Of a DNA stretch of 64,000 nucleotides, positions 21,368 to 32,021 are shown in pieces. The stretch covers positions 1 to 64,000 of the forward strand of contig LGRX02033391.1 of NCBI GenBank assembly GCA_001247695.2, in the 5' to 3' direction. The notes under the pieces are model-generated. The model ran no database searches, was not told the origin of the DNA, and saw only the letters and a program-made list of their open reading frames with translations. Numbering within the stretch: position 1 is the stretch's first letter; every line of letters begins with the position of its first letter. Position numbers and translations under genes: made by a program. The DNA comes from Cymbomonas tetramitiformis (Eukaryota > Chlorophyta > Pyramimonadophyceae > Pyramimonadales > Pyramimonadaceae).

Positions 21368-22599
21368 TTGAGAAACCCACAGCGAACGCCATCTTTTCAG
21401 AGATCTGCCCAGTATGTTTCCAATTAAAGTTTGAAATTACTGTTGTTTTAAAGCGCGAACGTTTAACCCTGCATTGCACCCCGTTGACAGGAGGCTTTGG
21501 CAGTGTCAATCTCACGGGTGACTACGTCAGCACGCTCATCGACCACGAAGAGTCGGGAGACTTCGATCCCACAGCGGTCTTACGAGCGCAAAAATATGCA
21601 GCCGCAATCGGAAACAGGACAGAGGTGCTTGAGGGGCACGAGGGGGATCTGTCCAACGAAGATTTCATACAGACGATCAAGGTCACACGTATGGAACAAA
21701 ACGACCGAAAGAAATTCACGGACAAAGAGATTAGCGAGATAACCCGTCAGATCACTGAACCGCTCGAGAGATCCGCTCTGGACATTTCACACCTTTCTGT
21801 AAAGGGTCTTGACAGAACTGCCGACGAATCAGCGGCTTTCGAGAGCAAAGTGCCTTTCATTCTCGTACGAATTAAATCCGAACGTGAAGCCAGAGCAATT
21901 TTGGAGAAAGCAGTTTTTTCTATAGACGGCAGCCGCTACGTCTCAGCTCCTAAATCAAACCGCCTGGTCAGATTCAACATAAGTTTCAAGGCAGCAGCAG
22001 CGAATCTTCAAGTTTCCACCGAGCGGATAGTAGAGTTCTTGAACGGCACTGTTTTCTCAGAATTCGTTTCGAGAATTGTCTACACGCAATCATACAGTGA
22101 GAGCACAAAGAGTGGCTCTAGATTCATTCGCCGCTTCTACGCCATTTTACGTCCGCCCTTGGGACCTGCCCCTGAGCCAAGTGTTTTGGATCCCGCTAAC
22201 ACGGCACATCAGATTTATTTCATACCCACACAGTACGTCTTCGATCCTATGGGAATCGTGTACATTTCACAGTGCAGTGCCTGGGAGTGCTTCAGGTGCC
22301 AGCCGCTCAGCAAAAGGTATGGCCACTGCTCGAAAGTCTGCCAGGATTCTCTCCCGAAAGGGAAAGGCAAAGGAAAAGGGAAAGGCAAGTTACATCGCAG
22401 CCCCACAGATACGGCCGGAGCGGGATCGAGGGGATCTAACTCAGCACGTTGGGAGCAGGCACGAGCCAGAGCACAAAAGAGGAAGCCTGAGCCGACCACA
22501 CAAAGCCCCGCCCACAAGCAGACTGCGGGGACTGACAGGAGAGACGAGATCCGAACTGCGGCTTTGCAAGGGGGTGCAGACATTTCTGGCAGATTTTAA
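21368..22599 (+). CDS. LINE ORF1 (RNA-binding, zinc knuckle)
   Basis: Likely RNA-binding protein of the LINE. The frame is open from the left boundary; the first in-frame ATG is 21691 (MEQNDRKKF), yet sequence before it also looks coding (DPTAVLRAQKYAAAIGN). That suggests a truncated 5' end. The middle part (PFILVRIKSEREARAILEKA) could be an RRM-like or other alpha/beta domain. Near the C-terminus is a single knuckle-like group (CFRCQPLSKRYGHCSKVC), followed by a (KG)n tract and a basic tail. It ends at TAA 22597-22599. Confidence 0.7.
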
Positions 22600-23007
22600 A
22601 TAGTAAGAGGCTGTTTCCTCCCTTCGGAATTAGTTACCGCACAAGTTCAATCGACAACGTCGGTTGCCGCTTTAATACGGAGCAGGGCAGAAGTAAATCC
22701 TTTTTGGCTACCTCTGATTCCATAATAGCATCTCACGTAAGAGGTGGTTTTTTTATTTACCTTATGCCCCCCAGTGCCCTGCAATACCTGAACCTTGATC
22801 ACCCTACTGCATTAGCACATAACTTGCCTCACAGTGTTCATCTTAAAGCTGCACTTCTTATGCAACACTTTAAGCGGTTTAAAATTTCAGCTTCCCAGCC
22901 TTTTCTCAGGCTTTCAGAGTGTCTAGAAATTCTAAAATCTGCCTGTTACTGGCTCCTTAACTACACTTTCAAACCTAACTACAAAATAAAGAAACTATAC
23001 CCAAAAC
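22600..23007 (+). other. LINE spacer between ORF1 and ORF2
   Basis: AT-rich. An open frame at 22704-23033 (109 codons) crosses the ORF2 start in another frame. It has no recognisable domain and is probably not a gene. Confidence 0.5.
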
Positions 23008-25530
23008 ATGGAGAAACAACGACATATGCATAGTTACATTACACTGAAACTTTACTTGACAATAATAATGTTACAAGCAATGTTTGCGGGGATAAGAAAC
23101 AGCGGTAATAACAACAGGAACAATACCCAAACACAAATACATGTCAGTTCGAACTACGAAAAACTAACCGCATACTTAAAGCCACTAAACACTTCACAAC
23201 ATGACAAACTAACGGTACCGTTCGTAAACTTAGTACACCCTGATGCCATAGCACCTCAATGTAATAACATTACATATAAACCCAAAACCCAAACACCTTC
23301 GCACGTCACGACGCACGAAACAAAACAAACGAAAACTTATTTGAACTCCGCAGATAATGCAGCATGTAATATAGAAAACGAAAAGAGAGCGGGAGGTAAT
23401 TCGCCATGGCCTATAGATAAAAACAATACTAACAATAATAACAACAACAATAATAATAACAAAAATAATAAAACATGTCTGACAAAACCGCCAGCAAGAC
23501 TGATTTCAAACCGGACCAGACCCGCAGTTTACCTTACACTAATGATAATAACCGCACTTGCTGGTTCACTCACTACAATTGGCATGACCATAAGAAGGAT
23601 GGGAATAACCCTCGCTGTAATAACTAAACTGTATATGTCCACCTACTGTTACCACACCGCTGTAATATACCTGGGGGGAAATGTCTCGAACCACTTTCTC
23701 ATTAACTATGTCATGACCGAGAGACACAGGGAACTATGCAGAGCCAAGATGTTCAAGACACTTTGCAACAAAGGGTCACGCCGAACCACCAGATGGGCCG
23801 CTCTCAGACCAACGGGATATAAGAGACAACATATATACGGCAGGAAAATATGCAAAATAATAAGACACGGGAACAAACTGAAACGAGTAAGATCGATCAG
23901 ACAGAACACAAACATTAAGAACCTTATACGAGGGACGCTTATACGCACGAAAACAAGAAAACCGCATGCCAAGAAAATGAAACACATGCACGGGGGGGCC
24001 GGGCCACGTAATGACGAAGGATCAGGTAACATGAGCTTGAGCGGCCTTCTGTCGGACACAGGCTGGCTCAGTTCGACACATGTAGATGATATAATGAGAA
24101 CACATGACACTAGCACGCTACCTCCCACTAGTCTAACAGACATACTCAACAAACTCACTGACGGCTCATATGACAGAACAATAGCTAAAGCTTTACACAA
24201 ATATGGCCACACACAAATAGGGATATGTGACGATGTGCACTGGAGGATGGTGATGTTTTTACAGACGCAGGAAAACGAGCTTTCGGCCTACATTTACGAC
24301 CCCATGGGAAATAGGGAGAACGACACCGCCCCGGCGAAACTGCAAACAGCACTCAAAACATGGCTAGCACGAAGAAACACGAAAGACAACTTAAACGAAA
24401 CAAATATATATACAAACATGCACAAGTATCAAACCGACAGTTACAACTGCGGTGTATGGATAGCGCAGGCGGCCCGTGTGTGGAACGACTGGAACAAGAA
24501 TTGCAGTGACACTCCGTTTTTCGAACATCTATACAGACGTCACAGCACGGACATAGCGGACTTCAGCAGCATGGAGAACTATATGTCTAACCTTAGACGG
24601 AACTTCAGAAAAGCGATTTCGCTGCCAGAAACCATCTCGGGACCGAGAGATCTGATCGAGAGTGGCACTGAAGATAGGCCTATAGAACCCGAAGGAATTC
24701 TGAGAACGGATGATGAGAATATACCGAAGGAAACAGGTGAAAGAATGCAAACTGAATTTACAGCAGTTGGATTGGCAAGCTCTAGCACCACGTTCCCACC
24801 GAACCTTACACGTAGAGGCCCAGTCACAATAGCCCAGATGCAAGCTCTGATAAACCGATACAAACTTGACTGGGTGGTACATAACAACCTTACTGAAGCC
24901 TCAGCGTGCATTTCCACATGTCATCGAGTACGAACAACGGTCACAGGAAATCTACAAAAAACCCTCCAAATACACCTGGTCATAGTTCAAGACCAGTGGC
25001 AGATACTTCTACATATGACGGGCCTCAAACCGGTCATTTGCAGCTTACTCTCACACCGGAACACACCCGCAATAACGGGATTGAATTTATCACTATCCCC
25101 CGACCTTTCTCGACAATGCATCAACCTAAAATACCTCATGCACCATAACAATCAGGGCGTTCTTACCTTCGTAGCGGCCCACACTTACTATAACATACTC
25201 TCAACTACCAAGTATTATACGGTAAAGCACCTAGAGCGTGACATAACTTTTGAGCTAAATAAACTAAATATAACCAGCACAGACCCCAATAAATACTACC
25301 GAGCACACAGACTGGAGAACGACGAGTCGATAACGCTAATAAGAAACTCTCTCAGAAACCACTGTAGCACCATAAGCCGGGAAGGCTGCCGAGGTCATGA
25401 CTTTAACCGAAAACCTACAAATACGAGAACATGCGTTGCGCGAACGCGAACAGAACAGCGCAAAAACCCCCCATGCCAAAACCGCAAGGACATAGGGCGG
25501 CTTATGCCAGGAAAATTAAAAGACGGGTGA
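23008..25530 (+). CDS. LINE ORF2 with Ulp1-like cysteine protease domain
   Basis: 840 codons from ATG 23008 (MEKQRHMHSY). The N-terminal third is Asn/Thr-rich with an (AAT/AAC)n Asn run at about 23430-23470. A hydrophobic segment (VYLTLMIITALAGSLTTIGM) and a strongly basic stretch follow. At about residues 370-500 is a C48/Ulp1-type protease with the catalytic set in order: His in DDVHWRMVMF, Asp in YIYDPMGNR, Gln and Cys in YQTDSYNCGVWIA. Such domains occur in some LINEs, presumably to process element or host (SUMO/ubiquitin-like) proteins. The C-terminal 300 residues are unrecognised. It overlaps ORF3 by 100 bp, which favours -1 frameshifting or reinitiation. Confidence 0.8.
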   Translation: MEKQRHMHSYITLKLYLTIIMLQAMFAGIRNSGNNNRNNTQTQIHVSSNYEKLTAYLKPLNTSQHDKLTVPFVNLVHPDAIAPQCNNITYKPKTQTPSHVTTHETKQTKTYLNSADNAACNIENEKRAGGNSPWPIDKNNTNNNNNNNNNNKNNKTCLTKPPARLISNRTRPAVYLTLMIITALAGSLTTIGMTIRRMGITLAVITKLYMSTYCYHTAVIYLGGNVSNHFLINYVMTERHRELCRAKMFKTLCNKGSRRTTRWAALRPTGYKRQHIYGRKICKIIRHGNKLKRVRSIRQNTNIKNLIRGTLIRTKTRKPHAKKMKHMHGGAGPRNDEGSGNMSLSGLLSDTGWLSSTHVDDIMRTHDTSTLPPTSLTDILNKLTDGSYDRTIAKALHKYGHTQIGICDDVHWRMVMFLQTQENELSAYIYDPMGNRENDTAPAKLQTALKTWLARRNTKDNLNETNIYTNMHKYQTDSYNCGVWIAQAARVWNDWNKNCSDTPFFEHLYRRHSTDIADFSSMENYMSNLRRNFRKAISLPETISGPRDLIESGTEDRPIEPEGILRTDDENIPKETGERMQTEFTAVGLASSSTTFPPNLTRRGPVTIAQMQALINRYKLDWVVHNNLTEASACISTCHRVRTTVTGNLQKTLQIHLVIVQDQWQILLHMTGLKPVICSLLSHRNTPAITGLNLSLSPDLSRQCINLKYLMHHNNQGVLTFVAAHTYYNILSTTKYYTVKHLERDITFELNKLNITSTDPNKYYRAHRLENDESITLIRNSLRNHCSTISREGCRGHDFNRKPTNTRTCVARTRTEQRKNPPCQNRKDIGRLMPGKLKDG

Positions 25531-28500
25531 TCGACACCAAATGTGCAAACCAAGTCTTTGAACTAGAAAACAACTACGATGACGCAGGTAGATGTAGGAA
25601 CCAGGCCAAGTATAAGACCAAACAAACCGAGAGAAATGACACGGAGAGACTCACCAGGCTGCAAGAAGCCCAAACATCAAACAACATAATTATCATGGGT
25701 ATAAATATGAGAGGGCTCAGGCATGCATCTGAGGATAAACGTAGCCTCATCAAACTTGAAACCATATGCAACCTAATTTTAGACAGAAGAGCGGATATAG
25801 TTTGCATATCAGAAACAAAAATAAATAATGAAAACCTGCCGCTAGTAAAAGCGCTCATGCAACAAAAAGGCATCCAATATCGCACAACCTTTGTCGACAA
25901 CAGGGCTACAAAAGATTCTATGATCTTATGGGACCCGTCAAGAATACCGCTTACACCCTCAGTCACCAAAGTTGATGGCAGTGAAAAACGTTCGGTAATG
26001 ATTAAATTCGTGGGGAAAAAAGGCTTTACGCTCTATGTAGCCAGTGCATACATGAACGATGCCTCACTCCAGGACGGACAGACAGAATTTTACGATACTT
26101 TAAATGACTGGGCCGCTAACGCAGGGCAGGATGTCGATAAGGCCTATATAGAGATAGGCGATAAAAACTGTACGCTGACACAACGCCAACGCATAACAGG
26201 AGGTAATATAATGACCTACCAAGAGCATCAAGAGAAAAATAAGCATCTTCTCTCCCATTTAAGCAATGACAGATGCATGCTAAAAGAAATATTGATGACA
26301 CACTTCCCGAAGGATGACATCTTTACACATGTCATATCTAATTCGTCGAAAGCCAAACTTACGCATGTCATTGCCAATACCACAATGGGTAACATGATAG
26401 TCAATTCAGGATGGACCGAATCGAACCCATACATAATGTCGGACCATGGAATAGTGTGGGCAGAAGTGAGAATGCCTACGACTGGACAACTAACCAAGAA
26501 GGCAACCGAGACGTCGAATGCTCCTCGTTTTGCAGGAGCTAAAGAAATGACACACGACGAGTATCCGGGTTATCCTGTTCGCATGAATTACAAAGTCCCG
26601 CACAAAAACCTCAGAACAAGAATTACCAAAAAAATGTTGGCTGCATTTCTGGAGTCAAACGGGTACAATGCCGATCACCTAATGCATGCGTGCCAGAACA
26701 GGAATAAGGCCAAAGCTGAAATATCCATAATATTAGGAGATACTTATGACTACGACCCTAAGAACACGAACCCGGATGGTACCCCTGTAACTGTTAATAA
26801 GTTATCCAAGGAAAATGGGAAAATGGACAGCATAGAGCAAGGATTAAAATGGCACAACAAAGCCAAAGAATGGTGGATCCATCTTAACGCCCCTTGGAAC
26901 ATGGCCCATTTGCTCTCCAGGGGAAGGGGAATGCCAGAAGGGGCATTTAACGTCAGTGTGTGCCCTGAAAAGAACACATGGACCATTGGTTTACCTACAA
27001 GCAAATGCAAGAAAGAAGTTTCGGCGTACATGAAGAACCACGCCCGGCTAGGTCCGTTAGAAATCAAGAAAATACAAAAAACCGAAAGTACTGAATCAAT
27101 GAATACATGGACGATCACGCTGCACTCCCACATACCCGCCCCTTTTTGGCAACATTATGGTACTGATCTAGAAACTGCAGCATTGGGAAACCTTAACCTT
27201 ACCTTTGACTACGCCACAGGATGGATCTCATACTCTAATAGATTGCACTCCTTACTGAACGCAGAGATAAGTACTAAGAAAGTACTAAGGCCGGAGGAGC
27301 CCTTTAATGCGGAGAAAACTTGGATTACACTACATGAACAGGCAACCAAAGCTGCAAGTCATGCCTTCGGTACGAAAAGTAATGGTGGGTACCATGCTCA
27401 GCCGAAGCCCTCAGCAGTCTCTAACTACACCTATAAATGGATGAACACTTTGCGTAGATCGGTGCACTATATGGAAAAACGTGCTCACTACCACATTATT
27501 CCTAAAGTAGCCATCAAAGCTATAGGTACAATCCCTTTCCCGTCACTTAAAGCCAAGCAAGGCGAAGAGGCAAAGGACTGGCTGAATAGACTTGCTTCGA
27601 ACCTACCATTGTTCAGAAAAGCGTTTCAAGAAAGTAGAAAAGCGGATCTGGAACGCAGGAACCTTATGGAAAAGGAAGCACTTCAGTTACTATTCACAAC
27701 TAACCTCTCACGCTTTTTAGACACGGTGATGGGTAAAGTCAAAGTAACGACAACAGGTGCCGCTCCTATACCTGACGAGCGAGGCATTATTCCAGATAAC
27801 GAAAAAGACAGATTGGACGCGAATCTGAGAGAATACAAGGACAAAAAATTATTTAGCACGAAACCTAATAGACCCGAAACGTTACCTGCCTGGTTACAAG
27901 AAATATTGAGAGATAGTCCGAAACTCCCTGGCACGGTAGTATTGGAACTCACCAAGGTGATACCGCAGAAAGAACTTGATTTGGCTTACACCACATGCGG
28001 AATTTCTACGGCACCGGGACCATCAGGTATGAGATACTCTCAATGGATAAAAGGTCCGGGAAACTTTCAAACCTTAACCCTAGAACTTTTCAATCACATT
28101 CTAAATACGGGTGCCTTCCCGAAAGATGCCAAAGCTGGCATCATCCTGCCGATCCCCAAGAACCCTCTCGAACCCTGCACCCCGGAAAATGCAAGACCGC
28201 TCACTATGCTCGAAACTGGACTCAAACTTTTTAACACAATCATTGCCAACAGAATTAAAGCCTCCCTTAATAGACATCCCATTTTCTTCCCGATACAGGA
28301 TGCGTTTTTACCGAACAGAAGCATTGACGATTCACTACACATTTTAAATGAAGTCATCTCAGATGCAAACAGGTTCGATAAGGAGCTGCACATAGTGTAC
28401 CTTGATCTTAAACAAGCTTTCGACAGGGCTGAGTTTTGGATGAGCAACATCGCTCTTGAAAAGTTGGGCTTCCCGGAGAAAATAATTAGAGTAATATCCA

Positions 28501-31500
28501 ATATCACCGAAAATGCCTCAAGAGCCGTCCTCACCGAAGATGGTTTGACTGATGAGTGGTCATTAGAATGCGGGGTTCCACAAGGTGAAGTTCTGAGCCC
28601 GCTAAGATTTGTTGCAATAATGGACATTTTAGCAATATGGCTAGCAAAAAGAGCGAGCGGTGCAAACCCGACAAAAGAGGTATACGGATATTCACTCCAG
28701 GAAACGACCAAGAAGGGGGCATCACCATCCCAAACGGGCAGTATTCTAACCCCTTTGGGGCCCTCAGTCACCGATATCTCACCAAACATCTTTGCCAGAT
28801 TTTTCTGCGATGACATAGTGCTAATAGGAAAGAGTAAGCAAGAAGTCCAAGACATGCTTGGAGTAGTGAATGAATTTATGAAATTTATTGGCATTCCCAT
28901 AAATACTAAGAAATCTAAATACACCTTCCGCAAACAAATTAAAACCACGCGAGCCAACGCGAGAAGATTTAGCGACACAGACATGCAACTGATGTCTGGA
29001 GGTAGCCTTGAATGTAACACAGACAACTGCGGTCCCTCACTGCAAGCGAAATGGATTCCCCCCGCAAACCCGGAGTTTTTAGATTTCAGCGATACCACCG
29101 AAGCAAATCGATACCTAGGAGTCTGGTATTCACTTGATGGCAAATGGGAAAAACAAACGGAGGTCCTTCTAAACAGACTTAAAAGTACTCTTGAGTCAAT
29201 TCAACTCCAAAATCTGAACCTGCACCAACTTAGATATGTTCTGAACGCTGTAGTGGTTCCAAGAATGGCCTACCCGTTAAAGGTTACCTCAGCTATAGCA
29301 AATAAAACGAAAAACGTTGCACTTGAACTAGACAGACTGATCGCTGCCTTTGTCATCAAGTATATGGGAAACCCTGTAGACACTAATCATCAAGCGATCT
29401 TCACCGCAGTATGCTACGGCGGGTATGGAATAGACAGTGTCCATGACATAGCAATAGCAAACTGCATAACTGAGACTATGTCCACATTGTGCTCGTATGA
29501 GGAGAGTGAGTACTGGCAGCGGAACAGATTTGAGCGATTTCAGGATCCATTTTTACGGGAACTTTACCTTAAACATAGCAACGCTTGGCATAAGATCATG
29601 AGGAACATCATAGCACGAGAATGTAAGAAAATAGGGATAAACGGGGGACCCTTTTCACACTATGCCACCTATGATCGGGACGAAGATAAGCATCTGAACT
29701 GGTTCAAACGTACTGCGCACATGATGGCCAGAACAGGCTATGCGATAGACTCTAAATGTCTGCCGCAGAACGTGCATGGAGAAAATAGTTTGATAGCAGC
29801 CCTTCCCTCCTCGGTCTACAACTCTCGTGCAACGATAAACGCGATTCAGAAATATGACTTGAAACAAACGGGTGCTTTTCTTTCACCATGTGGTGGTATC
29901 TTCAGACCTTGGGCTGAACTTAAGACGGTTCTAGGACTGTCGGGCAATGAGAAACCTGACTGGCTTAAAAACATAGAAAAAGAGATGACACTTCAACAAA
30001 ATGACCATAACTGTGACATTAGGTACGTTAAAAAGCAATACAGGGATATGTGCGAAGACTTGGCACCAAACTGCTTCTACTGGAAAGGGGGAGGTGCCAC
30101 ACAGAAAGTTGAACTCGTACACATTCAAGAGCTTGACGAGTTGTTACCCACAATTAAGTACAGAAAATACAACACAAACCTCGGTTGTTCGACCAGCTAC
30201 ACTGTGCAAGAAAACGTGTATACGATGACGTTGGACGAGAACACTCATATTCTTCACGGAGAGAGCGTTCTGATACCGGTAGGCAACCAACTTGATTATA
30301 TGGAAAATGACACTTTCCCCCAGACAGCAACACTCAAAACAAACACCCCGGCGCGATATCTTGAATATGTTCAAGATCGTCTTGAAGAAATATTACACGA
30401 AAGAGCCAGGACCAGAATGGCAGACGAAGACAGCGAATACAGCTGCCCAAGTGGATCAGATCAAGACACGACAGAAGTGAGGCAGACCACACCGCCACTT
30501 CACTCCTACGACACAGCAAGCGATGGGTCTCTTTTTTCTAGCAAGGGCACTGCATGTAGCGGCGCTGCGTACGCAGTCAGGGGGATGAATGGAAACCCGC
30601 CACTGATTAGAAAAGCAAACATTCCAATACACAAGCCGTTCTACTGTCCTGATTCCTTCATAAGATCGGATATACAACTTCCCAGCTCTACAACGGCGGA
30701 GATAGTGGGGCTACGACTTCTACTTAGTGAGCAGAAGGACTACATTTTGAGCTCCGTGGCCCCCACGATACATGCTATTGATTCCATGGCCACTATTACG
30801 GCGGTCACAAAGGACAAACGTAACATGAGCATACGCGATAAACTAAGAGAGCCCAACCGGGCAAATATACAAGCAGTCAGACTTGTGCTGGAGGAACTTG
30901 GTTACTATGAAGGCAATGAGAACAGCAAAATAATCCTGAAATGGATAAGAGGCCACAATGACGACACCTTACACGATAAGGTTGACCGAGCAGCCAAGAG
31001 GGCTTCATTTAGATGCGACGGGCCACCGCCTCGATTTGATCCTTCGGATGAGATGCCCCACTCACTTTTTTACAGGAATGTTCCGGTAATGGGAGATATT
31101 CGAACCCATGTTAGGAACATACAAAAACTAAGTCATTACCATATCTGGAAAAATATGAGACAGCAAGGTAGAAATCTTAGACTGCTGGAACATAATGAAG
31201 CCCCTCCCATTAGGGACCTGTCAAAGGCTGCACCTAAGCATTTTACGGCGAGCAGAAACAGAGAATTACTGGGACTACAAGCCTCTCCGGCACGACTTAA
31301 AAAACTCGGAAAAATTGAAATGTCGGATTGCCCATACTGTGTAGCGGGAACTACTTGCACGTTTGAACACATCCAGCTTCACTGTCCGGGACCCAGTGGG
31401 GCCTTGAACACCACCAGAAAAGAACAGGATGATAGCCTGAGGAAACTGGTTAAGGAAAACGTCAATGACACACCCAGGCTTGTCAACCCAGGGAAAGGAA

Positions 31501-32021
31501 ACTCTTTTCTAAAAATGGACAACTTAAACTTGTTTCCAATGGCTGATCTTAGAAATAATATGACTACCGAACTTCACCTCTCTGCTCTGCCTGAAGCCGG
31601 TATGTACAGGCCATCGAAAACGAAGAATGGAGCTTTGGCGGTCACTGCCAAAGGGAAAACCGAAGAAGGTGCTGACTCTATGGTCTACCCTGACTTGCAA
31701 TACGTGAGAAGACAGGAGTTTTGGAAGCTGATTGCATGGCACCATCTTTCCACTAAGAAAACCCCTCTGCACATGACTGAATACGCAGAGAGAGCACATG
31801 ATGTACATATGGCAGTTGAAGCATGCAAACACGAGTCGGGCGATCCAAAGAACTGCTATGCGATTAGAAGAGATTTGCTTGACATATCGATAGATGACAG
31901 ACATTTAGACGAAGACGGCTGTGAGCTTTTTAGCAACCCCCTCAATGCGCACCCCAAATCCATGCAGAAGATGCATTCCCACGAGAAAGATGAAGAGAGC
32001 GCTAAAACCCTTTTGCAGTAA
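25431..32021 (+). CDS. LINE ORF3: APE endonuclease - reverse transcriptase - RNase H
   Basis: The main LINE polyprotein, 2196 codons from ATG 25431. The APE-like endonuclease (about residues 85-345) keeps its key residues: Asn in GINMRGL, SETKI, GDKNC and SDHGIVW. The LINE RT (about 840-1160) has LPIPKNP, ARPLTMLET, VYLDLKQAFDR, GVPQGEVLSPL and the catalytic FCDDIVLIG near residue 1124. RNase H (about 1690-1860) has Asp in ASDGSLFS, Glu in TTAEIVGLRL, Asp in HAIDSMATI and Asp in KVDRAAKRAS. A CCHC-like group (CPYC...H....C, about 1966) follows, then a C-terminal region I do not recognise. No restriction-like endonuclease motif was seen after the zinc group. The ORF is intact. Confidence 0.93.
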   Translation: MRCANANRTAQKPPMPKPQGHRAAYARKIKRRVIDTKCANQVFELENNYDDAGRCRNQAKYKTKQTERNDTERLTRLQEAQTSNNIIIMGINMRGLRHASEDKRSLIKLETICNLILDRRADIVCISETKINNENLPLVKALMQQKGIQYRTTFVDNRATKDSMILWDPSRIPLTPSVTKVDGSEKRSVMIKFVGKKGFTLYVASAYMNDASLQDGQTEFYDTLNDWAANAGQDVDKAYIEIGDKNCTLTQRQRITGGNIMTYQEHQEKNKHLLSHLSNDRCMLKEILMTHFPKDDIFTHVISNSSKAKLTHVIANTTMGNMIVNSGWTESNPYIMSDHGIVWAEVRMPTTGQLTKKATETSNAPRFAGAKEMTHDEYPGYPVRMNYKVPHKNLRTRITKKMLAAFLESNGYNADHLMHACQNRNKAKAEISIILGDTYDYDPKNTNPDGTPVTVNKLSKENGKMDSIEQGLKWHNKAKEWWIHLNAPWNMAHLLSRGRGMPEGAFNVSVCPEKNTWTIGLPTSKCKKEVSAYMKNHARLGPLEIKKIQKTESTESMNTWTITLHSHIPAPFWQHYGTDLETAALGNLNLTFDYATGWISYSNRLHSLLNAEISTKKVLRPEEPFNAEKTWITLHEQATKAASHAFGTKSNGGYHAQPKPSAVSNYTYKWMNTLRRSVHYMEKRAHYHIIPKVAIKAIGTIPFPSLKAKQGEEAKDWLNRLASNLPLFRKAFQESRKADLERRNLMEKEALQLLFTTNLSRFLDTVMGKVKVTTTGAAPIPDERGIIPDNEKDRLDANLREYKDKKLFSTKPNRPETLPAWLQEILRDSPKLPGTVVLELTKVIPQKELDLAYTTCGISTAPGPSGMRYSQWIKGPGNFQTLTLELFNHILNTGAFPKDAKAGIILPIPKNPLEPCTPENARPLTMLETGLKLFNTIIANRIKASLNRHPIFFPIQDAFLPNRSIDDSLHILNEVISDANRFDKELHIVYLDLKQAFDRAEFWMSNIALEKLGFPEKIIRVISNITENASRAVLTEDGLTDEWSLECGVPQGEVLSPLRFVAIMDILAIWLAKRASGANPTKEVYGYSLQETTKKGASPSQTGSILTPLGPSVTDISPNIFARFFCDDIVLIGKSKQEVQDMLGVVNEFMKFIGIPINTKKSKYTFRKQIKTTRANARRFSDTDMQLMSGGSLECNTDNCGPSLQAKWIPPANPEFLDFSDTTEANRYLGVWYSLDGKWEKQTEVLLNRLKSTLESIQLQNLNLHQLRYVLNAVVVPRMAYPLKVTSAIANKTKNVALELDRLIAAFVIKYMGNPVDTNHQAIFTAVCYGGYGIDSVHDIAIANCITETMSTLCSYEESEYWQRNRFERFQDPFLRELYLKHSNAWHKIMRNIIARECKKIGINGGPFSHYATYDRDEDKHLNWFKRTAHMMARTGYAIDSKCLPQNVHGENSLIAALPSSVYNSRATINAIQKYDLKQTGAFLSPCGGIFRPWAELKTVLGLSGNEKPDWLKNIEKEMTLQQNDHNCDIRYVKKQYRDMCEDLAPNCFYWKGGGATQKVELVHIQELDELLPTIKYRKYNTNLGCSTSYTVQENVYTMTLDENTHILHGESVLIPVGNQLDYMENDTFPQTATLKTNTPARYLEYVQDRLEEILHERARTRMADEDSEYSCPSGSDQDTTEVRQTTPPLHSYDTASDGSLFSSKGTACSGAAYAVRGMNGNPPLIRKANIPIHKPFYCPDSFIRSDIQLPSSTTAEIVGLRLLLSEQKDYILSSVAPTIHAIDSMATITAVTKDKRNMSIRDKLREPNRANIQAVRLVLEELGYYEGNENSKIILKWIRGHNDDTLHDKVDRAAKRASFRCDGPPPRFDPSDEMPHSLFYRNVPVMGDIRTHVRNIQKLSHYHIWKNMRQQGRNLRLLEHNEAPPIRDLSKAAPKHFTASRNRELLGLQASPARLKKLGKIEMSDCPYCVAGTTCTFEHIQLHCPGPSGALNTTRKEQDDSLRKLVKENVNDTPRLVNPGKGNSFLKMDNLNLFPMADLRNNMTTELHLSALPEAGMYRPSKTKNGALAVTAKGKTEEGADSMVYPDLQYVRRQEFWKLIAWHHLSTKKTPLHMTEYAERAHDVHMAVEACKHESGDPKNCYAIRRDLLDISIDDRHLDEDGCELFSNPLNAHPKSMQKMHSHEKDEESAKTLLQ

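Noticed and set aside
19612..22599. A single 995-codon RT protein with a C-terminal zinc knuckle
   Set aside because: The frame crosses the DIRS-2/LINE boundary at 21367. The 7-bp duplication and the rejoining of pol at 33415 show that it is an accidental fusion of two genes.
31320..31700. Restriction-like endonuclease after the LINE CCHC group (dual-endonuclease LINE)
   Set aside because: The CCHC-like group is present, but I could not find the RPD...K/D-E/D pattern expected after it. Only the APE endonuclease is supported.
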